Positions 11,757-21,800 of a stretch of 64,000 bases of DNA are shown one piece after another. Position numbers and translations under genes: made by a program. Under the pieces are notes generated by a model. It was not told where the DNA came from and did no database searches. It was given only the letters and a program-made list of their open reading frames with translations. This stretch comes from Favolaschia claudopus (Eukaryota; Basidiomycota; Agaricomycetes; Agaricales; Mycenaceae), in the NCBI GenBank assembly GCA_037176885.1, contig JAWWNJ010000170.1, positions 62,001-126,000 on the forward strand, given 5' to 3'. How positions within the stretch are numbered: position 1 is the first letter of the stretch; the number at the start of each line of letters is the position of its first letter.

Positions 11757-12424
11757 AGTTAAGCCTCGGACCCCTATGAGCCGGGCTAACCTGAAGGTCA
11801 TCCAAACTAGGAACTCGATCACTTCAGCTAGAACTGACAGCTTGATTTTACTAAATCGGGAAGTCAATCAAAATGACATCACTTAGACGAAGGGTGGACA
11901 GTGCCTAGCGATTCATAATGCAGAAAGACCAGCTTGGACTCTTAACTGTTGACTTAAGGCTTAGCTAAAAGGGGAAAATGGTCTTAGCCAGACTTGGCTA
12001 AGTAGAAAACAGCCTACCCAACGACTAGCTTAAAGAATTCAACCGTTATCAGGCAAGACGGACTCTGGGTAGACCGGAATGCCCAACTAACGAGGCTTCC
12101 CAAGTAAAATTGAGACCGGCCCTCAAGTAGTTGACGTTCAGAGAATAAGAAAATGGTACTGAGCAACTTTCTTATAAAAAGTAATGAGTCCAGAAGGGCT
12201 TGTTCTCACACAAGGAAGGACAGTATACAAAAGCTTTTATAGATACCCTCTAAGCAGAGAGGGCATCCTATAGACGATACATTTTTTTATTCTAGGGTTA
12301 CCGATAATCTAACTATGGAGGCCTAGTCCAAGAACATAGTAGATGAAAAGCATTATAAAAAGAAAAACGAAACAGCGCGTAAGAAGCGCGCGCAACGAGC
12401 AAACGGGCGAGCAGAGTCCATGAG
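11757..12424. other. Intergenic part of element A
   Basis: No gene seen. It contains repeated CTTAGC/GGCTAA/TAGCTA motifs and the probable upstream region of delta1. Confidence 0.4.
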
Positions 12425-13124
12425 CTACCCCGATGCCACAGTATCCACCGCCATCTCCGTCCTGCTGGGATCCGCGTCGATCGCCGACAAGGAGGCCTAG
12501 ATAAAGAAGGGGTGGTTGGTTAGTAAAGAGTGGTAGAAGGGGAGAAAGCAAGGTGACTTACTGGTTGCTCCTCGTTGTTCTCGGCAGCGACGGCAGTAGC
12601 GAGCGCCTCGCGGTTGAGTTGAATGGCGTGCTCGTCCTCCTGCAGCTTGGCCGACGGAAGGACCGGCTTCAAGTTGGGGGTCGACGCCGAGTTGAACTGC
12701 TTGACGAGGTGTTCAAATTGAACACGAATGTCGGCCGGGCTGACGTCGACCGTCGACGGCGGAGAAGCGTGACAGGAACTTGTCGAGGCCAACTACCGAG
12801 ATGATGTCGACGGCGTGTGCGTGGTAGTGGCGGAAGGTGGCGGCGAAGTCCTTGGCGGCGGCGCGTGCGATGTTGGCTGTGTCGACATAGTGATGGTAGC
12901 GCGACAGAAGGACTTCCCCAAGGTGGTCGGTGTCTAAACAAAACGGGTGTTAGCTAAAGTCAGAATAAAGGAAGAGAAGTGGGACTTACAGTTTGAGAAC
13001 CTGGCGATGCGAGGGCCCAGTTGGTGGTAGAACTCCACCAGCTCCTCGTCGCACTTCTCAAACTCACACGAGAACCCCTTCCTCTGACAAGCGCTGCACT
13101 TTGCACCAAAGGCCGCTGGGACGC
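12425..13124 (-). pseudogene. C-terminal half of A antisense gene epsilon, cut by element B
   Basis: The exon at 13124-12991 begins in the middle of a zinc cluster (KCSACQRKGFSC) and continues LVEFYHQLGPRIARFSN to a GTAAGT donor. Exons at about 12936 to 12425 encode a helical region (AARAFAATF-like, HYHAHAVDIISVVGLDKFL) and end in TVASG with TAG at 12425. Near 12745 the frame must shift, where GTCGAC is tandemly repeated, so the gene carries a small lesion besides the 30.8-kb insertion. The N-terminal half is at 45482-43891. Reading across the insertion, with one ACGC copy removed, gives C-x2-C-x6-C-x8-C-x2-C-x6-C, a canonical Zn2Cys6 spacing. Confidence 0.65.
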
Positions 13125-14899
13125 TGTAACGACTGGTCATTTTTGCGCGTTATATCTGGCTATTTTAAGTCAAGTGCGGCCCTAAACAACCCAACTACCC
13201 GCCACGACTATAGTCTTACTCGACTATCAATAGGAAGTCAGTACCTCTGTTGGTGACACTAAGGAGGGTCAAAGTGAGCTCCGAGCTGTTGACCGTAAAA
13301 CCCATCACAGGAGAAAGGCATTATATTAATAGCCTACTGCAGTACTATGGATCTGTTCCATAACAGAACCCTCAGAAGAGTGACGAAGAGTCAAGTACTT
13401 GTGTACTACGGACTTAGACGAAGGTCTACAAGGATGTAGGAGGCGCCGCGGGGGCTATCAGAGTCAACATCAGTCAAAAGACAGATGCCGCGGGCTGCCG
13501 ACTATAAATAGACGGCTGGAACAACGCAAAGGGATCTCATACAGGAGATGCCGGTGCTAGGATCAGAAGGCAGAGTCATGGCAAGACATGAGGTCTTTGA
13601 CAGGAGTGATGATGATGTGATGTTGAAGCCGAACCAGTGCGGCAACTTCATTAGAAGTCTATTTCTATATTGGAGTCAGCGCGGATGACTTGGTGGCTTG
13701 ATAAATTGGACAACAGACGAGCCTGTGATATTGCGAGTGAATGGAATGTCCCAAGAATAGTCTTAGGAGTTATTAGAGGCGTTGATGGCACCACCGGAAG
13801 GGTTGCCGCAAGTAACGGATTGACGGGATCACCAATGATGGTGTTCCGCGGGCTTCCGCAATTCAGTGATTCAACAGTGAGAGTCATAAGTGCTGACTTT
13901 CTACCGTTGGATCGACAAGCCAAGAGGCTGCCGAAGGTCCTCCGGGACACCCAAATACCAATATACCATATCTCTACTCAATTGGATCGACATTGCTTAC
14001 TCTGTACTATTTATGTGATGTATTTCTTGGCATTAGTATAAAAGGACCTGTATTTCTCGTTGAGCTGGAGGACATCGCGCTCAGTCTATTGGACAGCGTT
14101 GGTGAACTCAGGCAGCAACGTAGAGGCATATATAAAAGATATTGTCTACTCGTTTGTCTTAATAGAAATTGTATTGAAGTTCAGTTCAAGTGTGAATCTA
14201 AGCATCGTTTCGAGAGTGTTCACCCGCGGAGGCTTTGCTTTCGAGTAGCTTTGTCGTGGCCTTAGTGTGTAAGGAACTGCCTGCCTCTACTGCCCGCGGA
14301 CTGTCTATCTCATTGTGAGGATACGTGTGCTCGAGAGTGAACTAGTATCTCCCTGAGTCTGAGGAAGAGTGGAACTGTCCATCTGCTGAAGCATTGCGTT
14401 GGGACTGCTGGCGCATAACCGGAAGAGATCTGATTAGTCCTCGTCTGAAAGGCTTGTGCTATATAAAGGAGTGTCAAAGGTTCCTGGAATTTGGAGGTTC
14501 AGGTCTATAGCGTAACTGGCGCTATAAGAATTGTGCATTCCGCCGCGGAAACTGTCTGTGGCCATTGTTTCAATCTCGCCCTGATATTCAACTTCGTTGG
14601 GTATCTTGTATCCTACCGTTTATAGTTCCTATTTTTAGGAAAGGTCCGCGGACGGAATCACTTCCATCTACGGTGTGTGAGAGCGTGTTTTGTGCAAGGT
14701 TCTTACTTGCAAGTCGACTTATATCCTCGTCACTGTGACATCTGGATTTCGGATCGACATTTGAGTGTATCTTGTGGAGATATTTGTGTTGTAGTGTTGT
14801 GTGTGTTGGTTGATTGTGTTATATATATATTTTGGTGGTAGATTCTCTGCTGCGCTATATTTAGCACTTCAGTTGATATATTCAAGTGTCAGCGTTACA
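13125..14899 (+). repeat. Element B 5' LTR
   Basis: 1,775 bp, starting TGTAACGACTGGTCAT and ending CAGCGTTACA, with 6-bp inverted termini. It differs from the 3' LTR by two single-base changes noted by eye and by lacking about 22 bp near 14755. Several TATA-like sites occur (14036 TATAAAAGG, 14459 TATATAAAGG). Seven CCGCGG sites lie within it. Confidence 0.9.
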
Positions 14900-14901
14900 T
14901 C

Positions 14902-14919
14902 TGGAGCCCACCGCGAGGG
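14902..14919 (+). other. Element B primer binding site
   Basis: TGGAGCCCACCGCGAGGG begins two bases after the LTR, in the position and TGG-start form of a tRNA primer site. The identical sequence follows the A-type LTR at 55078. I could not assign the tRNA. Confidence 0.65.
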
Positions 14920-14994
14920 GTTCGGTGGTAATTTGTTGATAAAACAAAACGCGTTGCTGTAGTTGGGAGAGTCTAGAGAAGGGACTTTCCTGGG

Positions 14995-16863
14995 TTGTCG
15001 AGAATTCCAGCCCAAACCAACCCTCGTACTAGAAAGACGTCGAGGAAGAGCAGACATCAGCGCAGCCCGTCTCCATTAAATACAGGAGCAGGTGCCAGAA
15101 GTTTGCTAGAGCAAGCCAGGGTTGCACTACAAGAACCCGCTCAAACGTCGACTTCAAGGAACAGTCTTATACCCGAGTCTGTAAATTGGGGACCATCGAC
15201 GTCTGGCAGAAAACCGCGTACGACCAAAAATTCCAGTGCAGGACGGTCGTCTAGTTCGTCACCAGTTAAGAGAAGAAGGAGAGCGCGTTCCGCGGAAGCT
15301 ATAAATACTTCTGCAGCATTACCCTTTGAGGGACACGCAATCCACTCGGACGGCGAGCTATCTGATCATTTGAATCAGACCATCGAGGCTATTTCGAACT
15401 CCGTAGCCAAGATAAACCCCCCACAAACAAACACTATGGCTACCTACGACGAGATTGATAAGAGCAAGATCCCGGATATTTTTGGGAGACATAACCTGAA
15501 ATTCGATGACGAAACAGGGGATTTGCCCAAGTATTTGGAAGGGATCGAAGATATCATCGCGAAGCAAGGAAATCTTAGTGAGCAAAGCAAGAAGTGGATA
15601 GCACACCACTATGCGAACAGTAAAGTGCAGAAAGAATGGCAGGCTTTGCCCACCTATACGAATGGAACGTATGAGGAATGGAAAGCGGAATTGATGGATG
15701 CTTATCCTGAAGTTCGTGCAGTAGAGAAAGGTTCCCGCGCGGGCTGGGCATCTTTCTTGAAACAGTATTCAGACCGTCCGGTGAGAATTGACGAGGAAGT
15801 TGAGTTTGCCAACTATTGTCGAAAGTTCCGCGGACGAGTTGCAGTGATGAACAAGGACCGAGAGATGCTCTCAAGGCGCGAATTGGCGCAAGACTTTTTG
15901 AAAGGTATTCACCCTACCTTCAGGGAGACTCTTCGCAATATCGTGCTGGCCAGAAGTCCGACGGAACTTACCTCGTATCAGCGAGCAAAAGCTGAATATG
16001 AAGCTGTAGCTGCGAACAAAGGGAAGGCCTATAAACCGGCCTACACTCACCCTGACGACCTGTACGAATGGGGAGACTTTGAGGAAATATTGAAGTCGTT
16101 GATCAAAAGTAATGACTCTATTTTCTTCACAACTCCCTCGGATACAAAGAGGAAGGCTGTTCTATTTTCGGGTAGTTCAGAGGGTGGAGATGAAGCTGCC
16201 AAGTTGAAGGCTAGATTGGAGAAGCTTGAGGCTGATTCCAAGGCCAGAGAGGAGAAAATTCTCCAGTCGAGCAAGGAGATTAAGGACAAAATGGAAGAGA
16301 CCCTGGCTAATCATTTGGACAAGTTTACGATGGACCAAAAACAGGTCATGTCCAAGATGCATGAAGCCTTGTCGAAGGGGACCTCCAATTATCCTAGTCG
16401 TCCTGTAGAAAGAAGAGAATACGGGCCTGACAGACCATCGTATACACCGGATAGGCCGCCTCTTAGAGAAGGCAAGCCTACGGGCTGTTACTATTGTTGG
16501 GATCCTTCGCATTTTGTTGCGGACTGCAAGCACAGAAGGGATGATATTACTGGGGGCCTGCTAATCCTGAAAGATGGGCGTATGTTCTTCTATGATGGAA
16601 AGGCTTTGCCGCGGGAACCCAAGAATAAGAGCTACATGACCAAAGTGCGGGATTACTATAACAATCGCACTCAGGTGTACTATAACCAAGAGGCGTTTGA
16701 GTATTATTATGCTAGTGACCCCACTGCACCGGCCGCGGAGTCGTTTGCGAGTGAATCCAGGGAAGAGTCAGACTCTCCTGCCACCGCGGATAGACTAGAC
16801 AGAATCGAGGAGTCTGTTGCAAAGATAGCGCAGTTTATGGCGGCTCAGAAGGATTTTCAGTGA
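14995..16863 (+). CDS. gag: Element B Gag with CCHC knuckle
   Basis: The open frame runs from about 14995 with no ATG until 15436 (MATYDEIDKSKIPDIF), so initiation is at 15436 or non-AUG/spliced upstream. The upstream part is Ser/Arg/Thr-rich with RRRRAR. The middle is a capsid-like helical region (roughly codons 150-360), then a charged coiled coil (KLKARLEKLEADSKAREEKI). A CCHC knuckle CYYCWDPSHFVADC sits near codon 497-510. It ends at TGA 16861-16863, six bases before the ATG of the next ORF (16869). Gag forms the particle and binds genomic RNA. The frame is intact. Confidence 0.85.
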   Translation: MSRIPAQTNPRTRKTSRKSRHQRSPSPLNTGAGARSLLEQARVALQEPAQTSTSRNSLIPESVNWGPSTSGRKPRTTKNSSAGRSSSSSPVKRRRRARSAEAINTSAALPFEGHAIHSDGELSDHLNQTIEAISNSVAKINPPQTNTMATYDEIDKSKIPDIFGRHNLKFDDETGDLPKYLEGIEDIIAKQGNLSEQSKKWIAHHYANSKVQKEWQALPTYTNGTYEEWKAELMDAYPEVRAVEKGSRAGWASFLKQYSDRPVRIDEEVEFANYCRKFRGRVAVMNKDREMLSRRELAQDFLKGIHPTFRETLRNIVLARSPTELTSYQRAKAEYEAVAANKGKAYKPAYTHPDDLYEWGDFEEILKSLIKSNDSIFFTTPSDTKRKAVLFSGSSEGGDEAAKLKARLEKLEADSKAREEKILQSSKEIKDKMEETLANHLDKFTMDQKQVMSKMHEALSKGTSNYPSRPVERREYGPDRPSYTPDRPPLREGKPTGCYYCWDPSHFVADCKHRRDDITGGLLILKDGRMFFYDGKALPREPKNKSYMTKVRDYYNNRTQVYYNQEAFEYYYASDPTAPAAESFASESREESDSPATADRLDRIEESVAKIAQFMAAQKDFQ

Positions 16864-16868
16864 TTCCG

Positions 16869-18245
16869 ATGAGGGAGACTCGCTCACGGAAAGCTCCTGA
16901 GGATCCGAAAGCCAAAGACCGCGTTCCAGAAAAACAGAAAAACCAACAAAAAGAAACAGTAGCCGAGAGAGATAATGGGAAGGTGCCCATTAAGCCAGCC
17001 AGAGAGAATAGAGTAGAAGTGTTGCTACCGAAGCGTTCTACTCAACCTACGAGGAAAGTCACCGTCGAAGAAGTCAGTGATTCTGAGGACGAGTCGGTTG
17101 GTGTCAGAAACAAAAATCAGAAGGAAGAACTTCCGTTCAAGGATGTGAAACCTCTGTCTGACCCTCCCGTACGACCCGCGTTCCCACGAAAACCAGCAGA
17201 GGAGCAACATGGCCAAGGGTCATCAGGTTCACGAAGAACAAGAGTGCCTAAAGATACTCAGCGGCGAGACAAAGCTACCGCGGAGATCGCAGACGCTATT
17301 CGGGAAACTGTGATACCAGTCAAAATAGGCACATTGCTGGATAGTAACGAGATGCTCCGGAAAACTCTTGAGATTGGGGGTCTGCGGAAGAACAAAGCCA
17401 AGTTTATGAAGACTACTTCTGGTGATATTGTTCCTACCAAGGTGCACAACTTTGTCGTCCAACGGGTATTTGAGGATGAAGACTCAGACTCTGAGAGCCC
17501 CGCGGATGATGAAAGTGAAGCAGAGGATAACGTTCGAGTTGAGACAACCACTTGTGAAGTTGTAGATGAGGATGGAAAGACTGTGTCGGTGTTGATGTTT
17601 GACACGTTCCCTGAATTGGTTACCTCCAATGATCATGATTTACCGGAGGGAAGCGTTATTTGTGGGGACCCTGTCCTTCAATACTATGAGTCTCTACCAG
17701 ACGGAGAAAAAGCGAAAGCTGTTAAAGTCCCGGCCGCGGGCTCCTCTGCAAAGCTCAGATGCATTCATTCGTCGGTAAATGGCAAGTATGTGGAAGCCAT
17801 TACGGATAGCGGCTCGCAGATTGTATCAATGAATGCTCAGTTGGCCAAGGAAATTGGTTTAACTTGGAATACAAATATAGTCTGCGAGATGGTTGCTGCA
17901 AATAGCCAGATTCAGTCCACTTTGGGCTTGGCTATAAATGTGCCGTTTAATTTTGAAGGGATAGTGATGCACCTTCAAGTTCATATTATTGATGAGGTGC
18001 CTTATGAAGTTCTTTTGGGACGCCCCTTCGAAATTTTGTCAGAAGCTGTGTTTGCGAGCAAGAGAACCGGCGAAGTCGAGATCACAATTACGGATCCGCG
18101 CACAGGGAACAAAAATACCTTTGCAACCTCTCAGAGGGGGGTCAAGATAGATCGAGACACAGGAAAGCCAGTCCAGACAGCTCCCGCGGAGACCAAACCG
18201 GATTTTTGCAAGTCTTCGAGGAACTCAAAGATGGGGGAGAAGTAA
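16869..18245 (+). CDS. Element B protease ORF
   Basis: A separate frame after gag. The N-terminal half is a highly charged linker (KAPEDPKAKDRVPEKQKN, then basic and acidic blocks). The C-terminal part is a retropepsin-type aspartic protease: the catalytic DSG in AITDSGSQIVSMNAQLAKEI near residue 315, and the flap-distal EVLLGRPFEIL typical of retroviral-like proteases. It would process Gag and Pol. Its stop TAA (18243-18245) overlaps the next ATG (TAATG), suggesting termination-coupled reinitiation, or alternatively -1 frameshifting from gag. The frame is intact. Confidence 0.75.
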   Translation: MRETRSRKAPEDPKAKDRVPEKQKNQQKETVAERDNGKVPIKPARENRVEVLLPKRSTQPTRKVTVEEVSDSEDESVGVRNKNQKEELPFKDVKPLSDPPVRPAFPRKPAEEQHGQGSSGSRRTRVPKDTQRRDKATAEIADAIRETVIPVKIGTLLDSNEMLRKTLEIGGLRKNKAKFMKTTSGDIVPTKVHNFVVQRVFEDEDSDSESPADDESEAEDNVRVETTTCEVVDEDGKTVSVLMFDTFPELVTSNDHDLPEGSVICGDPVLQYYESLPDGEKAKAVKVPAAGSSAKLRCIHSSVNGKYVEAITDSGSQIVSMNAQLAKEIGLTWNTNIVCEMVAANSQIQSTLGLAINVPFNFEGIVMHLQVHIIDEVPYEVLLGRPFEILSEAVFASKRTGEVEITITDPRTGNKNTFATSQRGVKIDRDTGKPVQTAPAETKPDFCKSSRNSKMGEK

Positions 18246-18826
18246 TGGCCGCGTTTGAGTACAACGACCATGGGGAGTTGGTGTGCACAGGATATGGTTT
18301 ACCGAAAGACGGGGATGTTGTTACGCAGGATGACAGGACGATGGCATATTTATTGGCGTCTAGGAACGCATTTGCAGGAGATAAGAATGCTAGTGTATTG
18401 TTGAATCAATACGCGGGGCAGGTAGAGAAAGATAAAGGCACAGATGTCTTCTTGTTCACGGAATCTGGAAGCCCGGGAAGCCCGAGAAAATCGAACCGTG
18501 GAAAGCATGCACCTAATCCGGGTGATAGCTCGGCTAAGTCTGCGTTTGCCTACATGGAGCGAGATTCCCGCGTGAATGATGATAAAGATAGTTCCGCGGA
18601 GGCGGCGGACCGTGCGCCGAAAGTGAACCGTAGAAAGCAAAAATACAAGAAGAAAAAGAAGAAGAAGAAGTCTAAGAAGACTTCGAAGGCAGAGGGAGCT
18701 AAGACAGTCCCTGCTGCGAAGGGGAAGCTGAATTTTGAAGTACCGGTGCCGGAAGTACCAAGAGAGCAATTTATTTTTTGGAAATTTGGGCATCTCTATG
18801 GGAAAACAGCGAGTATTTGCGACTAA
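18245..18826 (+). CDS. Element B Lys-rich linker ORF
   Basis: The ATG overlaps the protease stop (TAATG at 18243-18247). It encodes about 193 residues: an N-terminal globular-looking part (MAAFEYNDHGELVCTGYGL), an acidic/serine middle and a striking poly-lysine block (YKKKKKKKKSKK) near 18640-18690, ending at TAA 18824-18826. The next ORF opens at 18798 inside it in another frame. It may be a nucleic-acid-binding spacer between protease and RT. Alternatively it is the N-terminus of Pol joined by recoding. I do not recognise a family. Confidence 0.55.
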   Translation: MAAFEYNDHGELVCTGYGLPKDGDVVTQDDRTMAYLLASRNAFAGDKNASVLLNQYAGQVEKDKGTDVFLFTESGSPGSPRKSNRGKHAPNPGDSSAKSAFAYMERDSRVNDDKDSSAEAADRAPKVNRRKQKYKKKKKKKKSKKTSKAEGAKTVPAAKGKLNFEVPVPEVPREQFIFWKFGHLYGKTASICD

Positions 18827-21800
18827 GAAGTACAAACCGGTCGCGGAAAAGATTAAGCCTATCCTTGGAAAAGTGGATGAGAAGTTCAGGATTGTGCGGA
18901 ATATCACGGGGGATCCTTTGAAGGATATGCCAAAAATAGAAACGGATATTCCTGAGATTCACCCAGTAGGAAGATATACCGCGGAGCGAATGGAGGCATT
19001 TGAAAAGACTCATAACACTGGGTTCTTATTGCCTGAAGAGATGAAGTTGCTTCATCATTTTATGATGTTGCATAACGAGCATTTCGCCTGGGAAGAGGAT
19101 GAGCGAGGGCAATTCAAACATGAATATTTCCCGCCCGTTGATATGCCTGTGGTACCACATACACCATGGGTATGCTCGCAAATTCCAATTCCGCCTGGAC
19201 ATTTTGAAGAGTTCTGCCGCATCATCAAGTCTAAGTTAGATGCTGGGGTGTATGAACCATCCAACTCGTCCTACAGGTCACCTATTTTTGCGGTGATAAA
19301 GAAAGATGGAAAGTCATTGAGAATTGTACACGCGTTAGAGAGGTTGAATGAGGTTACAATTCAACACTCTGGGGTACCTCCAGCCACGGAGAAACTAGCA
19401 GAACATTTTGCTGGTCGAGCGTGCGGAGCTTCGTTGGATATGTTTGTCGGATATGATAACAGGGACTTAGCGGAATCTTCAAGGGATTATACGACCTTCC
19501 AGACGCCGTTTGGGGCACTGAGGTTAGTAAAATTACCAATGGGATGGACCAATTCTGTTCCCGTGTTTCACGAGGATGTTTGTACCATCTTGAGAGATGA
19601 AATGCCGCATGTAACAATCCCTTACATAGACGATGTACCTGTCCGCGGGGGACCTACGAGGTACGAGACAAAAGATGGCGACTGGGAAAGGATTGCGGCG
19701 AATCCTGGAATTAGAAGATTTATCTGGGAACATCTCGACAATTTAAATCGAGTTGTGACTAGAATGGCTTATGCAGGAGGAACTTTTTCAGGGAAGAAGT
19801 TGGTCCTCTGTGCGGATGAGTTTGAGGTTGTGGGGCATATTTGCTCTTACCGCGGAAGAATTCCCGATCCTAAGAGGGTGGACGTTATTAATAACTGGGG
19901 TCCTTGCGACTCTTTCACGCAAGTGAAGGTGTACCTGGGCACCGTTGGTGTTCTGAGGAGCTTTATTGAAGGGTACGGCGACATTGTTGCACCTATCAAT
20001 GAGTTAACGAAGAAAGACGTTCCCTTTGTATGGACCGCGGACTGTGATGAGGCGCAGGCCAAGATTAGAGAAAGGTTGAAAAACTGCCCAGCTCTAAAAC
20101 CCCTGCGGTACGACTGGGATTCGGACATAGTAATTCAAGTGGATACGTCGTGGAGAGCTGTAGGAATTATTATCTACCAGCTAGACCCAGATGATCCTAA
20201 GAAGAAGTACTTTGCACGATTTGCAAGTATAACGTTAGGGAAGACCGAGGCGAACTATTCGCAACCTAAACGAGAATTGTACGGGTTGATGAGAGCTCTA
20301 GAGGCCATGTATTATTGGATTTTCGGAGCAAGGAAGCTTGTGGTTGAAACCGACGCGTTATACATCAAGGGCATGTTGAAAAACCCTGGAATGGGCCCCA
20401 ACGCCACGATTAACCGCTGGATTGAAAAGATCTTGATGTTCCATTTTAAGCTGAAGCATGTCCCTGGTGAAAAGTTTGCACCCGATGGGTTATCAAGGAG
20501 AGATCCTTTCCCTGGGGATGAACAATTCAAAAATTCGGAAGAGGGTTATGACCAAAATGAACCTCCCGAGGACCATGAGGACGTTTCCGCGGAAGGCCCA
20601 CAGCCGTTGGAATTCGAGGACTTTAAACACCTTATTGATACCAGAGGTGGATATTTCCAGTCGGAGGACGAACAGCCAGAGATTGTGGACGTTGATGCAG
20701 TTTGTATGAAAGATTTCCAACGTGATTGCAAGAGTGCCAGAATGACTGAAGCTAATCTGGCGAGAGCACGTAGAGAAGCGTACTCGAAGGAGAATAAGCA
20801 GATCCCTGAGTATATTTTAATGACGGAGCCTCTCATTCCAAATTTAGAATTGAAATGGGATGAGTCGAAGCGAGAGCCTTACGATGAAGAGCATCGTTCG
20901 GATTGGATGAAAAAGCGTGATGCTAAATTACCATTGGTAAAGGAATGGTTAGCGGACCCTATGCAAAGGCCCGCGGGAATGAATGATGATGCAGAGTATA
21001 GAAGTTTTATGCGCTTCGCCTCACATTTCTTTTTGAAAGGGGGGAGGATGTATAAGAAATCTTTTGGCACTGCGAATCAATTAGTTGTTGACAAGGAACA
21101 CCGCATGTACATGATGAAGGCCGCTCACGACAGTCTGGGTCACCGCGGAAGTTATGCAACTAGAGAATTGATTACGCTGCGATTCTGGTGGCCAGGAATA
21201 GAAGCAGATGTATTTTGGTACATTGCGTCTTGCGACGCTTGCCAAAACCGACAACATACACTGTTGAAAGTCCCGCCAGTTTTGACCCATACTCCAAGTC
21301 TATTTCAGGTCATCCATACCAATGTAATGGTAATGGGGCAAGTGTCCAATAAATGTGGACTAGTTGTTGATGCGAGGGACTCTTTGAGTTCTTGGTTAGA
21401 AGCGAGACCGCTTGTGAGAGACACGGCTCACGCAATTGGAATGTTCCTATTTGAAGAAATCATTTGCCGTTGGGGTTGCCCAAAGCAGATTGTAACGGAT
21501 AATGCGGGGCAATTCAAGAAAGCTGTGGAATGGTTGAAACAGAAATACGGGATTCCAAATATTCAGATTTCACCATACAACTCTCAAGCGAACGGGAAGA
21601 TTGAAAGTGGACACTTCCAAATGCGTCAGGCATTGTTCAAAGCGACTGGCAAGAACCCATCTAAATGGTTCTGGTTCTTCCATGTTATGCTTTGGTCAGA
21701 CAGAGTTACGGTTAGAAAAGGATTAGGTTGTTCACCTTATTTTGCGGTCACTGGAGCGCATCCAATTCTACCGTTGGATATTGAGGAAGCTACTTGGTTG

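Noticed and set aside
14902..14919. Naming the tRNA that primes elements A and B
   Set aside because: The sequence fits a tRNA 3' end, but I cannot identify the isoacceptor without the genome's tRNA set.
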